Source: Margaritifera margaritifera (lineage: Eukaryota > Mollusca > Bivalvia > Unionida > Margaritiferidae). Taken from it: 64,000 nt of DNA. The notes under the pieces were generated by a model. That model had not been told where the DNA came from and made no database searches. It saw only the letters and a program-made list of their open reading frames with translations. How positions within the stretch are numbered: the first letter of the stretch is position 1; each line of letters begins with the position of its first letter. The translations under genes were made by a program, and so were the position numbers. The stretch covers positions 4,273,501 to 4,337,500 of the forward strand of contig JAQPZY010001626.1 in NCBI GenBank assembly GCA_029931535.1. The letters run 5' to 3'. Positions 16,801 to 30,800 of this stretch are shown here, piece by piece.

Positions 16801-19800
16801 AGGTTAGCAACTGTAATCCCCATACACAAGAAAGGATCTAAGAGTCAAGTTGACAAATATAGACTAATTCGTCTTACTTCTATTGCATAAAAATATGGAA
16901 AGAATTTTCTGGGATCGTATTATGGACCATATGTAGTCTAATAGCATGGACGGTATTATGGACTTTACGAAGTCGAATATCAGGGATGGTATTATGGGCT
17001 GCATATAATCTAATATCAGGGATCGTCGTATGGGCCATATGGAGTCTAATATCAGGGATCGTATTATGGACTATAATATTTGGGATCGCATTATGGACGA
17101 TATGGAGTCTAATATTAGGATCCGTATTATAGACTATATGAAGTCCAATATCAGCGATTGTATTATGGACTTTATGAAGTTTGATATCAGGGATCGTATT
17201 ATGGACTTTATAAAGTCTAATATCAGGAATCGTATTATTGACAATATGGAGGCTAATATCAGGGATCGTATTATGGAGTCTAATATCAGGGATCGTATTA
17301 TTTACCATATGGAGTGTTATATCAGGGATGGTATTATTGACCATATGGAGTCAAATATCAGGGATCGTATTAATGACTTTATGAAGTCTAATATCAAGGA
17401 TCGTATTATGGACTTTATGGAGTCTAATATCATCTTTACTAAATATCAGCATGGTATCAGGAAATGCTACTCAGCCTAAAGATGGTTATGAAAATAGGAC
17501 ATGGAAACTTCACACCATAAACAATATTGATATTATTTATGAAAATAGGACATGGAAACTTCACACCATAAACAATATTGATATTATTTATGAAAATAGG
17601 ACATGGAAACTTCACACCATAAACAATATTGATATTATATACCTTGATTTCAAAAAGCGTTTGACAGTGTGTCACATATGAGATTACTAACAAAACTGTA
17701 ATATTATCGAACAAGAGAATAAATCTAAAATTAATACAGTAGTTCATACATGACAGAAAACAGGGTGCCATTGTTACTGGTTCGCAACAAGTGAAGTTCC
17801 GCAAGGGAGCGTGTTGGGAACAAAATTGTTTTTTTTTTATATCAAAGGTCTGCCAGATGTAGTATTCAATGCACTGAAAATGTTTGCAGATGACGGGACA
17901 ATCTATTTTTGTGTGAATAACCAGGAACAAGCTGATGATCTACAAACAGGCCTGGAAAACATAATAAGATGGCCAGATGTTTGGCAGTTGATGATCTAGA
18001 AACAGGCCAAGATGGCCAGAGGGCTGGCAGCTGATGATCTACAAATATGACTAGATAGCATAATAATATGACCAGAGGGTTGGCAGCTAATGATCTACAA
18101 GCAGGCCTAGATAACATAATAAAATGGCCAGAGGTCTGGCAGCTAATGATCTACAAACAGGTCTGGATAACACAATAAGATGGCCAGAGGTCTGTTAGCT
18201 GAAATTCAATAGTATGAAATGTAAATATATGCATATTGGAAAAGACGGCTGAAATTCAATAGTATGAAATGTAAATATATGTATATTGGAAAACACAGCT
18301 GAAATTAAATAGTATGAAATGCAAATATGTGCATATTGGAAAACACAGCATGATATTAAAATAGTATATGGGAAGCCAGGAACATGCAGTAAAAAATTCA
18401 AAAGTGTCTGGCAAGAAGTATCTTAGCAAAACGGTTTACAATAATTTTCAATTTGTTTTACATATACAAACGTCGAATAATAAGGAAAATAGGGTTATGA
18501 GGATGATCCAAATAACTTTTACTGATATTGATAAAACAGTCTTTTTAAAACCTATATAAATAGAAAAACAAGAGCTCAAGTGACTAAGGTTTTTTATTAC
18601 ATAAAATAATGAATTAAATAGATGAGGCAGATAAAGATCAGTGACTCATTTGACACACAAATACCACTACAAGAGGTCATACATTTAAACTGTTTAATGG
18701 ACGTCATATAAGAGAAATTAGACAATATAATCTTCACACAGACAACTGTGGAACCTGCAATTGTCTGCAAGATATTTTTATGACTGCAGAGATAGTAAAT
18801 CAATTCTATTCAATATTGAGCATATTCTCGAATGATTTAGCTATTAAATTTCCTCATAATTTGCATAGATATACCCAAAACGGAATACTGTAATGGTTTA
18901 TCTATTAAAATAGATTCCTGGGGAATGTGATTTGTATTTGTGGGAGGATTTGGAAATGTGAACGGATTATTGAATATTGATTAGCATATTGAAATAAGTT
19001 TTCTAATTTTCTTCGGTGATGGAGCTGAAGTTTATCATGAATTGCACTTTTTTGTGTCCACTAATTTGCATTATGTCTGAACGAGTTATGTGCAGGCAAT
19101 GTGGGTTATGTTACTGAAGTTACCAGTTCGGGTTTTCGTTTTGCTGCTCACTGAGTTCCCCGTACTCAAATCCACCTGAATCTTTTTTTTTTTCTTTTGA
19201 AGAATCGCATCTCCCCATTTCAAAATGTATTCACACAACACCCCGTCGACCAAAATGTAAATAGTTATTGAGCCACATTGTATTAATCACAGATTTGGTA
19301 TATTTCCCTCATAATAAAACCTTTTGATAAAGAATGTTGATTTCTTCGTCTGATATTGGTTGAGGTCTATTTGGGCGGTTGCCTTTGCCTTCATTTAGCA
19401 ATGATTTCGTCTTAGCCCGTGAAACCCGCTCTAGTCAGGAAAAATGCATCGTCATCAGAATTTATTATTTCGTGGCTGTATTTTAGCCTTTTTAATTTTC
19501 TGTCCACGTTGCTGGTGACTGACTTTAGGGTGGTAGACTCAAATTCCTTGCCGTCTGTTTTTGTAACATACCGAATGAAATTTTCCAACAAAGTATCAAT
19601 AGCTTTTTTTTACACTGCCCTTGTTAGAACTATCGGCCTCTCTAACTCTACAATGAAACAGACTAGTCAGATAATTCATCCACAGCATGTAAGGTGAGCT
19701 AAGGTTATGTTTGTATTTTATTTTCGTTGTCGGTCACACCCACGTCATGACATTACATTCAGGCTAAATGGAAACATGTTCGTTCAACTTTTTTTCCTCC

Positions 19801-22800
19801 CAAACTGCTAACAGAATGTCATTGCCTAGGTAAAAATTGGGGAAATCATCAACTTCACATGTCCGTTTCTCACAAGATCAAAGACTGACTATTTCTGTTG
19901 GCATTCTTTCCTCATTCAGTTTTCCAACAACTGCAGACGATCTTTTGCATGACAAATTGCCTTACGTGTATTCTGCTTCATTCGGGTTATATGGAAAACA
20001 ATCTTTATTTATCTACTGAAAAATGGACATCCATTCAGAATATTTATCGAAAATACATTTTATAATCATTCGAAAAACATAAACGTGTATTTTCTGCCGT
20101 CTTGTCTTTGGTTTTAGGCCCGTACGTACTATTACCGCGTTATTACTAATAAAACATCCACAAGAAAGTTTCAGTATACTTACTTTTTCATTTTTATCCT
20201 ACTGCATCAGTAATCAACGTATAGTGCATTTGTCACGGTAAATGATTTTAATTTCCTATCAACGGGACCGCCAATGCGCTGGATATTCCGAGGTGACCTC
20301 TGATGGGAGTTGTTCTGAAGAGAATGTCCTATTACCGCGGCAATTGAGAAATACAGTAACCGTCGGCAGAACGGTATCAAAGTAAAAAAAAAAAAAAGAA
20401 AAAAAATCTGGAAATATTATGTAAAAGCAACACATTTAATAACAAAATTTCAACCTTAAATTCGAAAAATTTAATCAAGATCTCTATATGCCCGAGTTGT
20501 AGTAAATCCATTAAATAATTATGGTTTATAATATTCTTATGTTATATTACATGGCATATTTATAGTTAATCCCATCCCTCGTAAACTTTATTATATGCCC
20601 CATGTCTAGAAAACACCTTTTATTAATCTGAAGGATGACAGGGTTCATTAAATTGCCTTTATAACTACTGATCTAAGAACTCACACTGAAACAAAACTCA
20701 CGAGTTCGACAGTACAGCCATAATGCCCTCCCCCTCCCAGCCCCCCCCCCTCCCCAAGCACACAAGTAAGATAATTTTTTTTTATCAAAGTGCGCTAGTC
20801 ATGTCACTAATTCTGCTTGTATTGTTTAAATTTTAAAACAGACGATTTGTAGACATTGTGTTCGGCACGATTTTATGATTGAAAAGTACAAAAAGGGATT
20901 GGAACTGGATATGGTATGAATGGAATTTAATCACTTACTTAAATTTGGACATTTAAAGGAAATCTATGATTATCCTTTACATTTTTTATATTTTGTTCTA
21001 TGTGAACTTAGTGACATTATGTTTACATACAGGTTATTCAGATATTACGTGACATCACTGAACAAAAATGTTTAAATGCCGCGGTAATATGCATACAGCG
21101 GTAATATGACGTGCCACTATACGATAATGACGGCATATATGCTGATTTGTTCACTTGTCCCGAAATGAGGTCAAAAAGTGTACTCTTAAAAATAGTTCCA
21201 GGTCATTAGACCTTAGATGTCCCATCTAGGTTTATTGGGGTATTAACCCAATAAAGTTTTAGTTTACTGGATACATTGTATCTAGTGAATGCAAGTGATA
21301 ATTGCAGGATAAATCTCAGTTTCGGTATGTTTCATTTGTATTTCGTCTTTAGGCCAAAATACCAAATCCTGTACGATCGGAAACCAAACTTCATTCCACA
21401 TTTTGGTATAGGAAGTCATTCACATCGAGAACGCATAAAAAATCAATATTGCCAATTCCGCCAAATTCTTTACTTCTAAATGATCATCTTGGCTTTCAAA
21501 CCACCCAAAAATATTTGATCTTTGCCATTACAAAAGGTCTTCAACCCATCCACTAGTTTTTCAGAGTAGATTCAATCAAATCAGACCTGCCAATCATGGC
21601 TATACGTCTCTGCATACAGACGGTTTGAAAGGTAGAGCCAATGTTGCAGATTCCTTTGCAACATTCACGGCACCATCTCGAGCCGGTTACTGGATAAAGC
21701 CTCCGTTTCTATCTTAAAATTACAGTCATATTCATATATTGAAACTACATCGAAACCTCTTAAGAAACAAATTTCATCATCTTTTCGGATTACCTTTCCA
21801 CACCGGAAGCGTTACAAAGCCTTAAATTTGAAAACCAATTAATATCCCAAATCTAACAAAAACGGCAGACAAAGCAGACATAGCAACCTTGCTGTCACCC
21901 ATTTCTGAATGGAAGATTCCTTATACTGACTTAATAAATTACAGAAATCGGCATGTTCTATCTACTTTGCAAACTATGTGGAATGAAAATTCAGGAAACA
22001 AGCTTTAGAACATAAACTCATTATTGGAAAGTAACAACCTTCATATAGACCAATCGCAGAGATTGTGCACTCTTGCATAGGACACACATAACTGAACCAT
22101 GAATCATCACATCTCGATCAGAGAACACGCCTTGCCAGTGATTACTGACAGCTGAACACATTCTTGTCGACTGTATTGACTACCTACCTGTGATACATAA
22201 CTGTATGTGTGTATGTGTGTGTGCATGTTTGAACTGAATTTATAAGCGTTTTGTAACACCAGAGAAAATTTTGGAATTTTCAAATTAATGTCGTGATTAC
22301 ATTTTGACCCTATACTTTAAGGATGTTATATTTGTATCATTATTATTATTTTATATACCCTTTAAGGATGTTATATTTGTATCATTATTATTATTTTATA
22401 TATCCTTTAAGGATGTTATATTTGTATCATTGTTATTATTTTATATACTCTTTAAGGATGTTATATTTGTATCATTATTATTATTTTATATACCCTTTAA
22501 AGAATTTTAACATCTTTACCTTTTACCTTTAATCTTTTATTTTGTTTACATATGTTTGGAACGGTTAATCTTCCATACGTTATTGAAATATTTTACCTTT
22601 ATATTTTTAGAACGTTTTGCAGACGTGCCATAAAAGCACTTACATTATGGATTATAATCCAAACATTTTGGTTGACTATTTTGAGAGATGTTATAGTTAT
22701 TTATCTCCACCATGTCCATCTTAGTACTCTTTATTTGTAATATTCTGACTATTCCTTTAAGTATCTCTTTTGGGTCATTTCTTCAATTCAAATATAATGT

Positions 22801-25800
22801 GAAACATATTTACGTGTTTATTTTTTGAGGCAGCATTGGTGAACTCCCTGTTTCCTTTTTAAAAAATAATGACTGATAAGCAACATGAATATAGCCTGTT
22901 AGGACAAAAATGTTACATATTTAGCCTTTGATATTTAATAATGATACAAAAAGTTGCTGTTTGCTTTACATATCACTAATATATAAAATCCATAAAAATT
23001 AATAGAAGAAATGCTTAAGCAGAGTTACGAAATAGTTGTCTTCTTTAATTGATAATGATTGAACTATAACTTTGAATGATTGATATTGCTTCTCAGATGA
23101 TAAATATCAGTTGTGTTTTTGAACGAACGTAAGCAATAACTAGACTCGTGTTTGTAAAACACGTATTCTCCCACTGCACACATGCAAACTACAACATCTA
23201 ATACCAAAAAATGTCCAAACTTTATAACAATAGGAAATATTTTTATAATTGCATGATAATTGAAACATATATTCTATGTACGCATGCAGACATGCATACT
23301 TAATTTCATTTGTCTATCTGAAGTGAATTTTGCTTAATCATGCTAACAAGTGCAAAAAGTTCAAAAAACGAACATAGAAAATTGTCAAAATTAGGATAAT
23401 TGCCTGAACATCTACTCAGATTATCTACATAATAATACAAATATGCATACCAAATTTTATTTCTTCACCTTAAGTAAGTTTTAGTTAATTGTGCTAACAA
23501 GGTTTTTGTCAAAAGAGTCTAAGACCAAAAACTTTACAAAAATGTGTTTACAAAATGGAAAAATGATGTCCTGACCTAAACAAACTCATAATTTCATCTA
23601 CATCTAAAAAGAAATATGCATATGCAAAATACTTTGTCTAGTTAGTGTCGTTTCTGGTCAGTTGTCCCACAAATGTTTTGTTTTATATATATATATATAT
23701 AAAGTTCAAAAAAGTTCACAAAGTTCAAAAATGTGTTACAAAGATGGAACAAATCTAATCAGGTCATCTACATATGCATAGAAATGTGCCAAACAAATTT
23801 CATTTGTCAACGTTGATTGGTCTTTGCGGAATCTTGCTAACAAGCTTTTCAGGAAAGACAGACGGAGGGACATTACTAAATTAATATGCCCCCGCTGCAG
23901 ACAGTGGGATATTAAAAAGGAACAGCCAGCATAACGATGGTTTATCCCATCAGGCAGAATGTACCATTTACAGACACACAATTATAGTACTTTTATATTC
24001 AATGACTTCATCCTTAATGGTTTGAAGTAACTTGAACGCAACTTAACTTTAGTGTGGTAACTAAAATGTTTGATAGGACATAACCTTCCTATGAAGCAAA
24101 TACATGAAATAGGTTTAGTAAATCGCAGTTATCAAGCGTATACCTAATTCACAATTTTCATTCATACGACCTGAACTATTTACTCCGAAATTAACAGGGA
24201 GTTCATTCTCGTCAATTGCAGACCACCTTCAAAGTTCGAGGACAAAATCATGTAAAAACGACAAAATCAGAATGCCAACTCCAGTAACCTTCATAGTTGA
24301 CCTCTAAATCAATATGGAGCTGCCCCTACCGAAATACAATATAGGTATGACATTTGAGAAGAAGTATGTGCAAGAACATGGGATTATTGTGCGAAAAATA
24401 AAAATGACACATTAAAGTCCGTCGATCTTTTAACTCTGACTTCCACATGATCGATCATTTAACTTTGACTTCCACATGATCAGCCCGTTTGAGAATTTCC
24501 CCCCAAAGCTGCTATAGAAATTCTGCGGAAAACGACTTTACAATTTGTGTCAGAGTGACCTTGATCTTTGATCTGTTGACCCCTAAATCAGTAGCTTGCA
24601 GTCTCTACAAAAGTTTAGTCAACCCATGACGTGTGATTAAAAATAGATGCAGGAAACTTTATTAAACTTGGCGAAAAGAAAAATCACAATTTTAGTTTCA
24701 GTGATCTTGATTTTAAATCTTTCCATCCCAAAATCAATTTGGTTCTTTCTGTACGCATGAGCAGTCGATCTATAGAAGTTTAAGCGAAAAGACTGCAGAA
24801 AACTGAAGCTATCGAACGAAAACGATCTTGTCTACTGACGTAAAAATGCACTGACGCACATTACTAACGGTATAGCCATCCAAATGTTCTGTAAAGGGTT
24901 TAAGGTTATAAAAATAACAAGTTCATGATACATTTGAGTATTGTTATATAATTTCATGCAAAACTAATAGCATGATGATCTAATGTTCAGTTGTACCACG
25001 AAAGCAATAAAATAGAAAGAAGCGGCATATTTTTGCAAGAGGAAAAATGACAGTCATGCAGGGTAGCAGAGGACATGTATGCCCTAACTTACGTTGTCGT
25101 CCAGTTTGCTCTTATCTACAACCACGTCTGGTAGTAAGTGTTGTCCCTTGCTTTTAAGGGCAGTTTCCAGTTGAGCCAGTCTATTATCAACAGGCGAGTG
25201 AGGCGAGTGTCTAATGCTTCCATTTCTTTGAGAAGCTGTGCTACTCCGCCTGGATAAACGACCATCTCTTAACGCTCGCCTAAGAGATGAGCCAAAGCTT
25301 CCACGATGTGCAAGAAGGGCAAATTTTTGACTGGTTATATTGCATAGATCATCTGATGATGGAGTGACAGCATTGGAATCGTCGGCATAGGGTAAATTTA
25401 AACCTTCCAAATAGGGCGCAACTAAGGGCTGCCTTTCAGCATTAAGTATTGGATGTTTGGGTTTCCGCAATAGGGAACTGCTCGGCTTACGTCGTACATA
25501 TGGTGAACCAGGCAGACTGAAGCTTGGCTGAAAAGGGAGACATACAAATATAGAGGGAAACTACATCCTGAAGGATCAATGGTTTGCTGCTATGGAATTA
25601 GTCACAATTCTTGGATTGCTTAAACATGAAAATAATATGAGGTAGGCTGTACACGTTTCAGAGCTATTATTCCAGTTTATATTCTGAATAGTTGCTTTAA
25701 AAAAGTACGCCCAGAAAACCAAACACTTTTATTGGTATGATTTCTAATTTTGGCTTTCACTGGAAAGATCACTGCTTTTTTTAGTTGACTCCATGTATTG

Positions 25801-26154
25801 TAGTTTCCCAGTCTAAACTCCGAATCCCATGCTAAAAACATGAAGATACTGTTAGTGTTATCAGGTTGAATGAAATGTAATAAAATTAACGCTCTGAATC
25901 GTTGAAAAACCGTGTAAGACAATGAGGGGGGGATCACAGGATAAGCACGTTTATTATAATTATCTCCCTTTTGTCATGCTTTACCACGCAGTTTTGTGGC
26001 TAAAACAAGCTTATCGACCAGCAAATACATCGAAAGCTGTCACAAAAAGCGGACCCAAAGTGTCAATGGAAGCTAAAGCAGACGTGATATTGAATTAGCA
26101 TCGACAGTCCTACAGTGTATGTGGAACGAACGTAAACGAGATACCTTGGATACA

Positions 26155-26238
<84 letters not shown>

Positions 26239-27805
26239 CTATTACATGATGTAATGGGCTTCATGTCATATCAGTGTTATATTGAGACGTTTTATATTGT
26301 TTGACAAATTGTATACATGTTTATCCTTTAACTGTAGGAAGCATCGAAGGGATTCTATATCTTTTTCAAACAATGATTTGTTACTGTCTTTGATATTTAT
26401 TGTACAAGTTTCGCAAAGTCTTTGATACGCTGTATTATACCAATGAATGTTTGCGTTGAAATTATGAAAAAAGAAGATGCGTCTTTAAATTAAGAACACG
26501 TGTAGTGGATTTAGAAAAAAAATGTTTGATCAATATAGAATGTCACCTTCTTTTCCATCAGAGCTAAGGAATCCTCTGTTGGTTTCTCCGACTGAATGCT
26601 CAGTCGTTCTTGGTCTTGGAAGGTTTTGCAGGAAAACTCTGATGGACTTTTCGTCAGCTGAGATAAAATCTCTTTAATTTCCTGATCTTCCTCTTTCTTT
26701 CTGTCCTCTTCTATCTATGAAATGAATCATGTAAAAATCAGTATCTTATTTGTTAGATATGCTGACTCAAGTACAGAAGGCCAAATACTGCCGTAAATGT
26801 TTTTAAATCACTTTGGAATTAATCAAATTTTGCAAAACATTTATTCTATAAACTGCAAAACAAAAGAATTACTTCGAAACTCGAAAAGAGGTAACTTTAT
26901 AGGAATCAATACAGAGAGAAAATAAAATGAAATATTATCAAACTTAGGATATTACTCCATCATTCGACATGCGAATTAGAACAGAACTTACGGAATCTTC
27001 TATATCTAATTAAAATTAGTCAATTAATACCCAAAATAAACTTAAAGTTCTCATGCTGCATGCGTTTATGGGACTTTAAAGTCACAATATATTCAATTAT
27101 TTTCAGCTTTCATTATTGTAATTGCTAGTTTTCATGCATCAATTTACTTTATTAACTTGAAGTCAACTAGCAAGAGATCAATCAAGCTACATTATCGTCT
27201 GCAGAAATGAGAAAATAAAAAAGGTTTTAAAACTAAATTTGTCTGCTTATAAGTATGTAAGAAAAGAAAAGAAATAAAACGACTACATATATATTAGAAA
27301 GGACAATTGGGAAAATACATCCACATAATGATAAAATAAGAAAAATGTATGTATTGAACGTAAAATAGTGGGCAACCAAATTCGAAACATATAACAATGT
27401 TTTAAAGAGCAAACTAATTGAAGAACTACAAGAAGAGAAATCTCTTTTAGAAGCACCTGCAAAAGGTAGGTAACAGCACAAACATAAAAAAGTATTACCG
27501 AAGCTATCCCAACTTTTAACTTATCGCCAACGTTTACATAAAAAATAGTCCAAATAAAATATGTTTGGAGTATAATATTAAAAAATGAGTGATCAAATAA
27601 TGAAACAAAAGAAGCACACCTAAATGAATCTTGTCAGCAGACATTGTTATTCCCACTGATAAGAGAAAGGCAATTTGATTTAGTTTCTGTAAAATAAAAT
27701 GTTGATGGACGAGATGAAAAATGTATCCCTGGTTCTGAGTTCATAGTAAAATAAAACTTAAACTACTTTCTCCTTCAGTTTTTGGTAACTTGTTTACAAA
27801 CGATG

Positions 27806-27839
<34 letters not shown>

Positions 27840-30800
27840 ATTGGAATATTGTTCACCTAAATAATGAATGAAGAAGAAACCAAGGAAATCCCAACATTGC
27901 ATCCGTTGGTAATGGATTATCCGAGGCTGGTTTAGAGGATTAAGTGGAGGCAACGTGCATTATTTTAGAGGAAAACTAACTGTGATAAGTTTATCACTCT
28001 AACCAACGCGGTTTTTATATTGAGTTGTTATCATCGCTGAATACAAGTTTTATATTGAGTTGCTATCATCGCTGAAATTAAGTTTTATATTGAGTTGTTA
28101 TCATCGCTGAAAATAAGTTTTATACTGAGTTGTTATCATCGCTGAAAAAAGTGTTATATTGAGTTGTTATCATCGCTGAAAATAAGTTTATACTGAGTTG
28201 TTATCATCGCTGAAAATAAGTTTTATACTGAGTTGTTATCATCGCTGAAAATAAGTTTATACTGAGTTGTTATCATCGCTGAAAATAAGTTTTATATTGT
28301 GTTGTTATCATCGTTGAAATTAAGTTTTATATTGAATTGTGATCAACGCAGGAAATAGTTTCTTTATTGAGTTGCTATCTACGCCGGAAATAGGTTTTAT
28401 ACTGAGTTGTTATCGACGCCAAAAATACTTTCTGTATTGAGTTGTTATCAACGCCGGAAATAATTTTTATATTGAGTTGTTATAGACACCGAAAATATTT
28501 TTTTAATATTGAGTCGTTATTAAAGACCGAAAATAGGTTTTATTCTGAGCTATCAACGCTGGAAATGAGTTGTATATTGAATTGTTATCAATGCTGAAAA
28601 AAGGTTTCATATTGAATTGTTTCAACGCTGGAATAGGTTTTTCTTTGGGTTGTTATCATCTCGAAAAAATAGTTTTATACTGAGTTGCTGTAAACGCTGG
28701 AAATAGGTTTTTTTATTAAGCTGCTATCAACGCTGGAAATCGGTTTTATATTAAATTATGAATGCTGGAAATCGGTTTTATATTAAATTATGAATGCTGG
28801 AAATAGGATTTATACTGAGTTGTTTATCAACGCTGCAAATAGGTTTTCTCATGCAATCAGCCGTCGAACAGTGTTAGAGAGAACGATCTTCACTGATGAT
28901 GATCAAAACTGGTAATGAAGTGAAAATGGGTACCATTTGTGAAAGAGTCCTATCTAAAACTAAAATGATGGGGTTTCTTTTTACGTACAGGCCACTATTT
29001 TATTCTTTTTAAGTAGAGGCCACCATTTTATCCTATTCACGTAGAGGCCACCATTTTATCCTTTTTATGTAGAGGCCACCAATTTATCCTTTTCACGTAG
29101 AGGTCACCATTGTATCCTTTTTAAGTAGAGGCCACCATTTTATCCTTTTTACGTAGAGGCCACCATTTTATCCTTTTCACGTAGAGGCCACCATTTTATC
29201 CTTTTCAGGTCGTTATCCTTGATGCATAATACACATACTAGCATTACGTACAACTAGCATGGCCAGTGAATCAAGTGCTCAAATTGAAACAATATTCTCT
29301 CTAGTCTCATTTATCATTATAAGCTGCTAAACTATACATTGAACAACGAAAGTACAGTCAATATACTTAAAATATAGCATAATCTTAAACTAATCCCTCC
29401 CCAATCGATTTTTATTGTTCATGTAGATATAGGCCTTGCGAATGATATGTACAAAATGTACCAAATATAATTGATGGAAGATAGCTAAACTATGCGGGTA
29501 ACCACCCATCTCATTTGCATATAATTGATGGAAGATAGCTAAACTATGCGGGTAACCACCCATCTCATTTGCATATAATTGATGGAAGATAGCTAAACTA
29601 TGCGGGTAACCACCCATCTCATTTGCATATAATTGATGGAAGATAGCTAAACTATGCGGGTAACCACCCATCTCATTTGCATATAATTGTGAAGCAGTTT
29701 GTAGGGTCTTGCGTTCTTTATCAGTCTGATTATACTTTAAGGCAAGTATATGGTATCAGCGTATCAGTCTGATTATCATTTAAGGCAAGTACAAGGTATC
29801 AGTGTATCAGTCTGATTATCATTTAAGGCAAGTACATGGTATCAGTGTATCAGTCTGATTATCATTTAAGGCAAGTACATGGTATCAGTGTATCAGTCTG
29901 ATTATCATTTAAGGCAAGTACATTGTATCATCAGAAAGCTAAAATATATGCCTTTAAGATGATTCCATGAAACTGGCACTATCTTTTCCTAGTAGATTAC
30001 GCTACTAGATACATAGAGGCTATTTTGGAGGTAATTGCCAAATTCACTAGAATATTATCGTTGAGACAGTTGACCAAAACGCCGTACCACCCGATGTGTA
30101 ATGGTTTAGATGATAAGTTTAACGGCACGTTTAAATGGATGCTGTGTCGTATGTGTGTGGAGAGGCCGCTCGATTGGGACCAGCATTTGAACGCGATTCT
30201 ATCCGCATATCATGAAATATCGCAGTGAAGTTTAGGATGTTCACGCTTTGAGATCTTGCTGTTGTACCGTCTTCGTGGACCCGTGTGTATTCTAGGTAAG
30301 CTGTGGTCGGGTGATGCTGCGGACTATGAAGTCAAGTCATCTTATCAGTACATCTTTTATTTTTGCGTAAAAAAAATTTAAAATACGTGTCGGGTAGCGT
30401 ACGACAAACTCGCGAAGTCGGGTAGACGATACGCGAAATATTACAATCTTTGAACGAAAATTAGGAAGTTTGATGCAGGAGATATGGTTTGGTTCTTCTT
30501 CCCACCAGTCAGAATAAGTTGTTGGTCCAATGGAAAGGGACATAAGAAATTATATGGGTCATACACGAAATGGGCTAAATAAAATTATCGAAGGATGACT
30601 GAAAACGTTTCACGCCAACATGTTGAAACGCTAAGTTGAAAGAACCGGAATAACATAGATAAGGGAGTGCCTTGGTAGTTATATAGGGTATAGGAAATAT
30701 CCACGAATGCGTCTTTGCCAGCGAATATTTTCTCGAGGCAGACTGTCTGTCTCTCGCCTATTTGAACAAAACCAAAAGTTGTAATTGCAAGACTGATCTG

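Larger units (their letters stand above)
15841..18730 (+). pseudogene. CR1/jockey-like LINE remnant, reverse transcriptase
   Basis: Broken frames in order give pieces typical of LINE ORF2: [59 protein letters not shown]...[25 protein letters not shown] (RT block near QxGFR); YLDFKK..TVCHI (first catalytic block, AFDSV degraded); [31 protein letters not shown] (catalytic FADD box); [32 protein letters not shown]; [20 protein letters not shown]. Many stops and frameshifts: not functional. Five separate segments are amplified in place as tandem arrays (listed separately). The endonuclease domain was not recognised. Confidence 0.85.
11039..25092 (-). other. 14-kb Nav1 intron rich in mobile elements
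   Basis: The largest intron, between two poorly conserved linker exons. From low to high coordinate: unassigned sequence (11039-12640), a duplicated segment with a MITE (12650-13395), a 44-bp array (14681-14990), a CR1/jockey-like LINE with internal arrays (15841-18730), a Crypton-like recombinase (19080-19695), unassigned sequence (19700-21320), an I/Nimb-like LINE 3' end (21330-22210), a 45-bp array (22312-22503) and two diverged mollusc-type repeat stretches (23280-23900, 24270-24760). Undetected exons are possible because flanking phases are 0. Confidence 0.75.

Noticed and set aside
16905..17430. Long open frames on both strands of a repeat, resembling a repetitive protein
   Set aside because: They follow from a 36-nt period in LINE-derived sequence; the bordering blocks show LINE reverse transcriptase origin.
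29471..29690. 18-residue repeat protein on the minus strand ([18 protein letters not shown])
   Set aside because: Four identical 54-bp units in an intron; openness is a result of the period, with no start context or conserved family.
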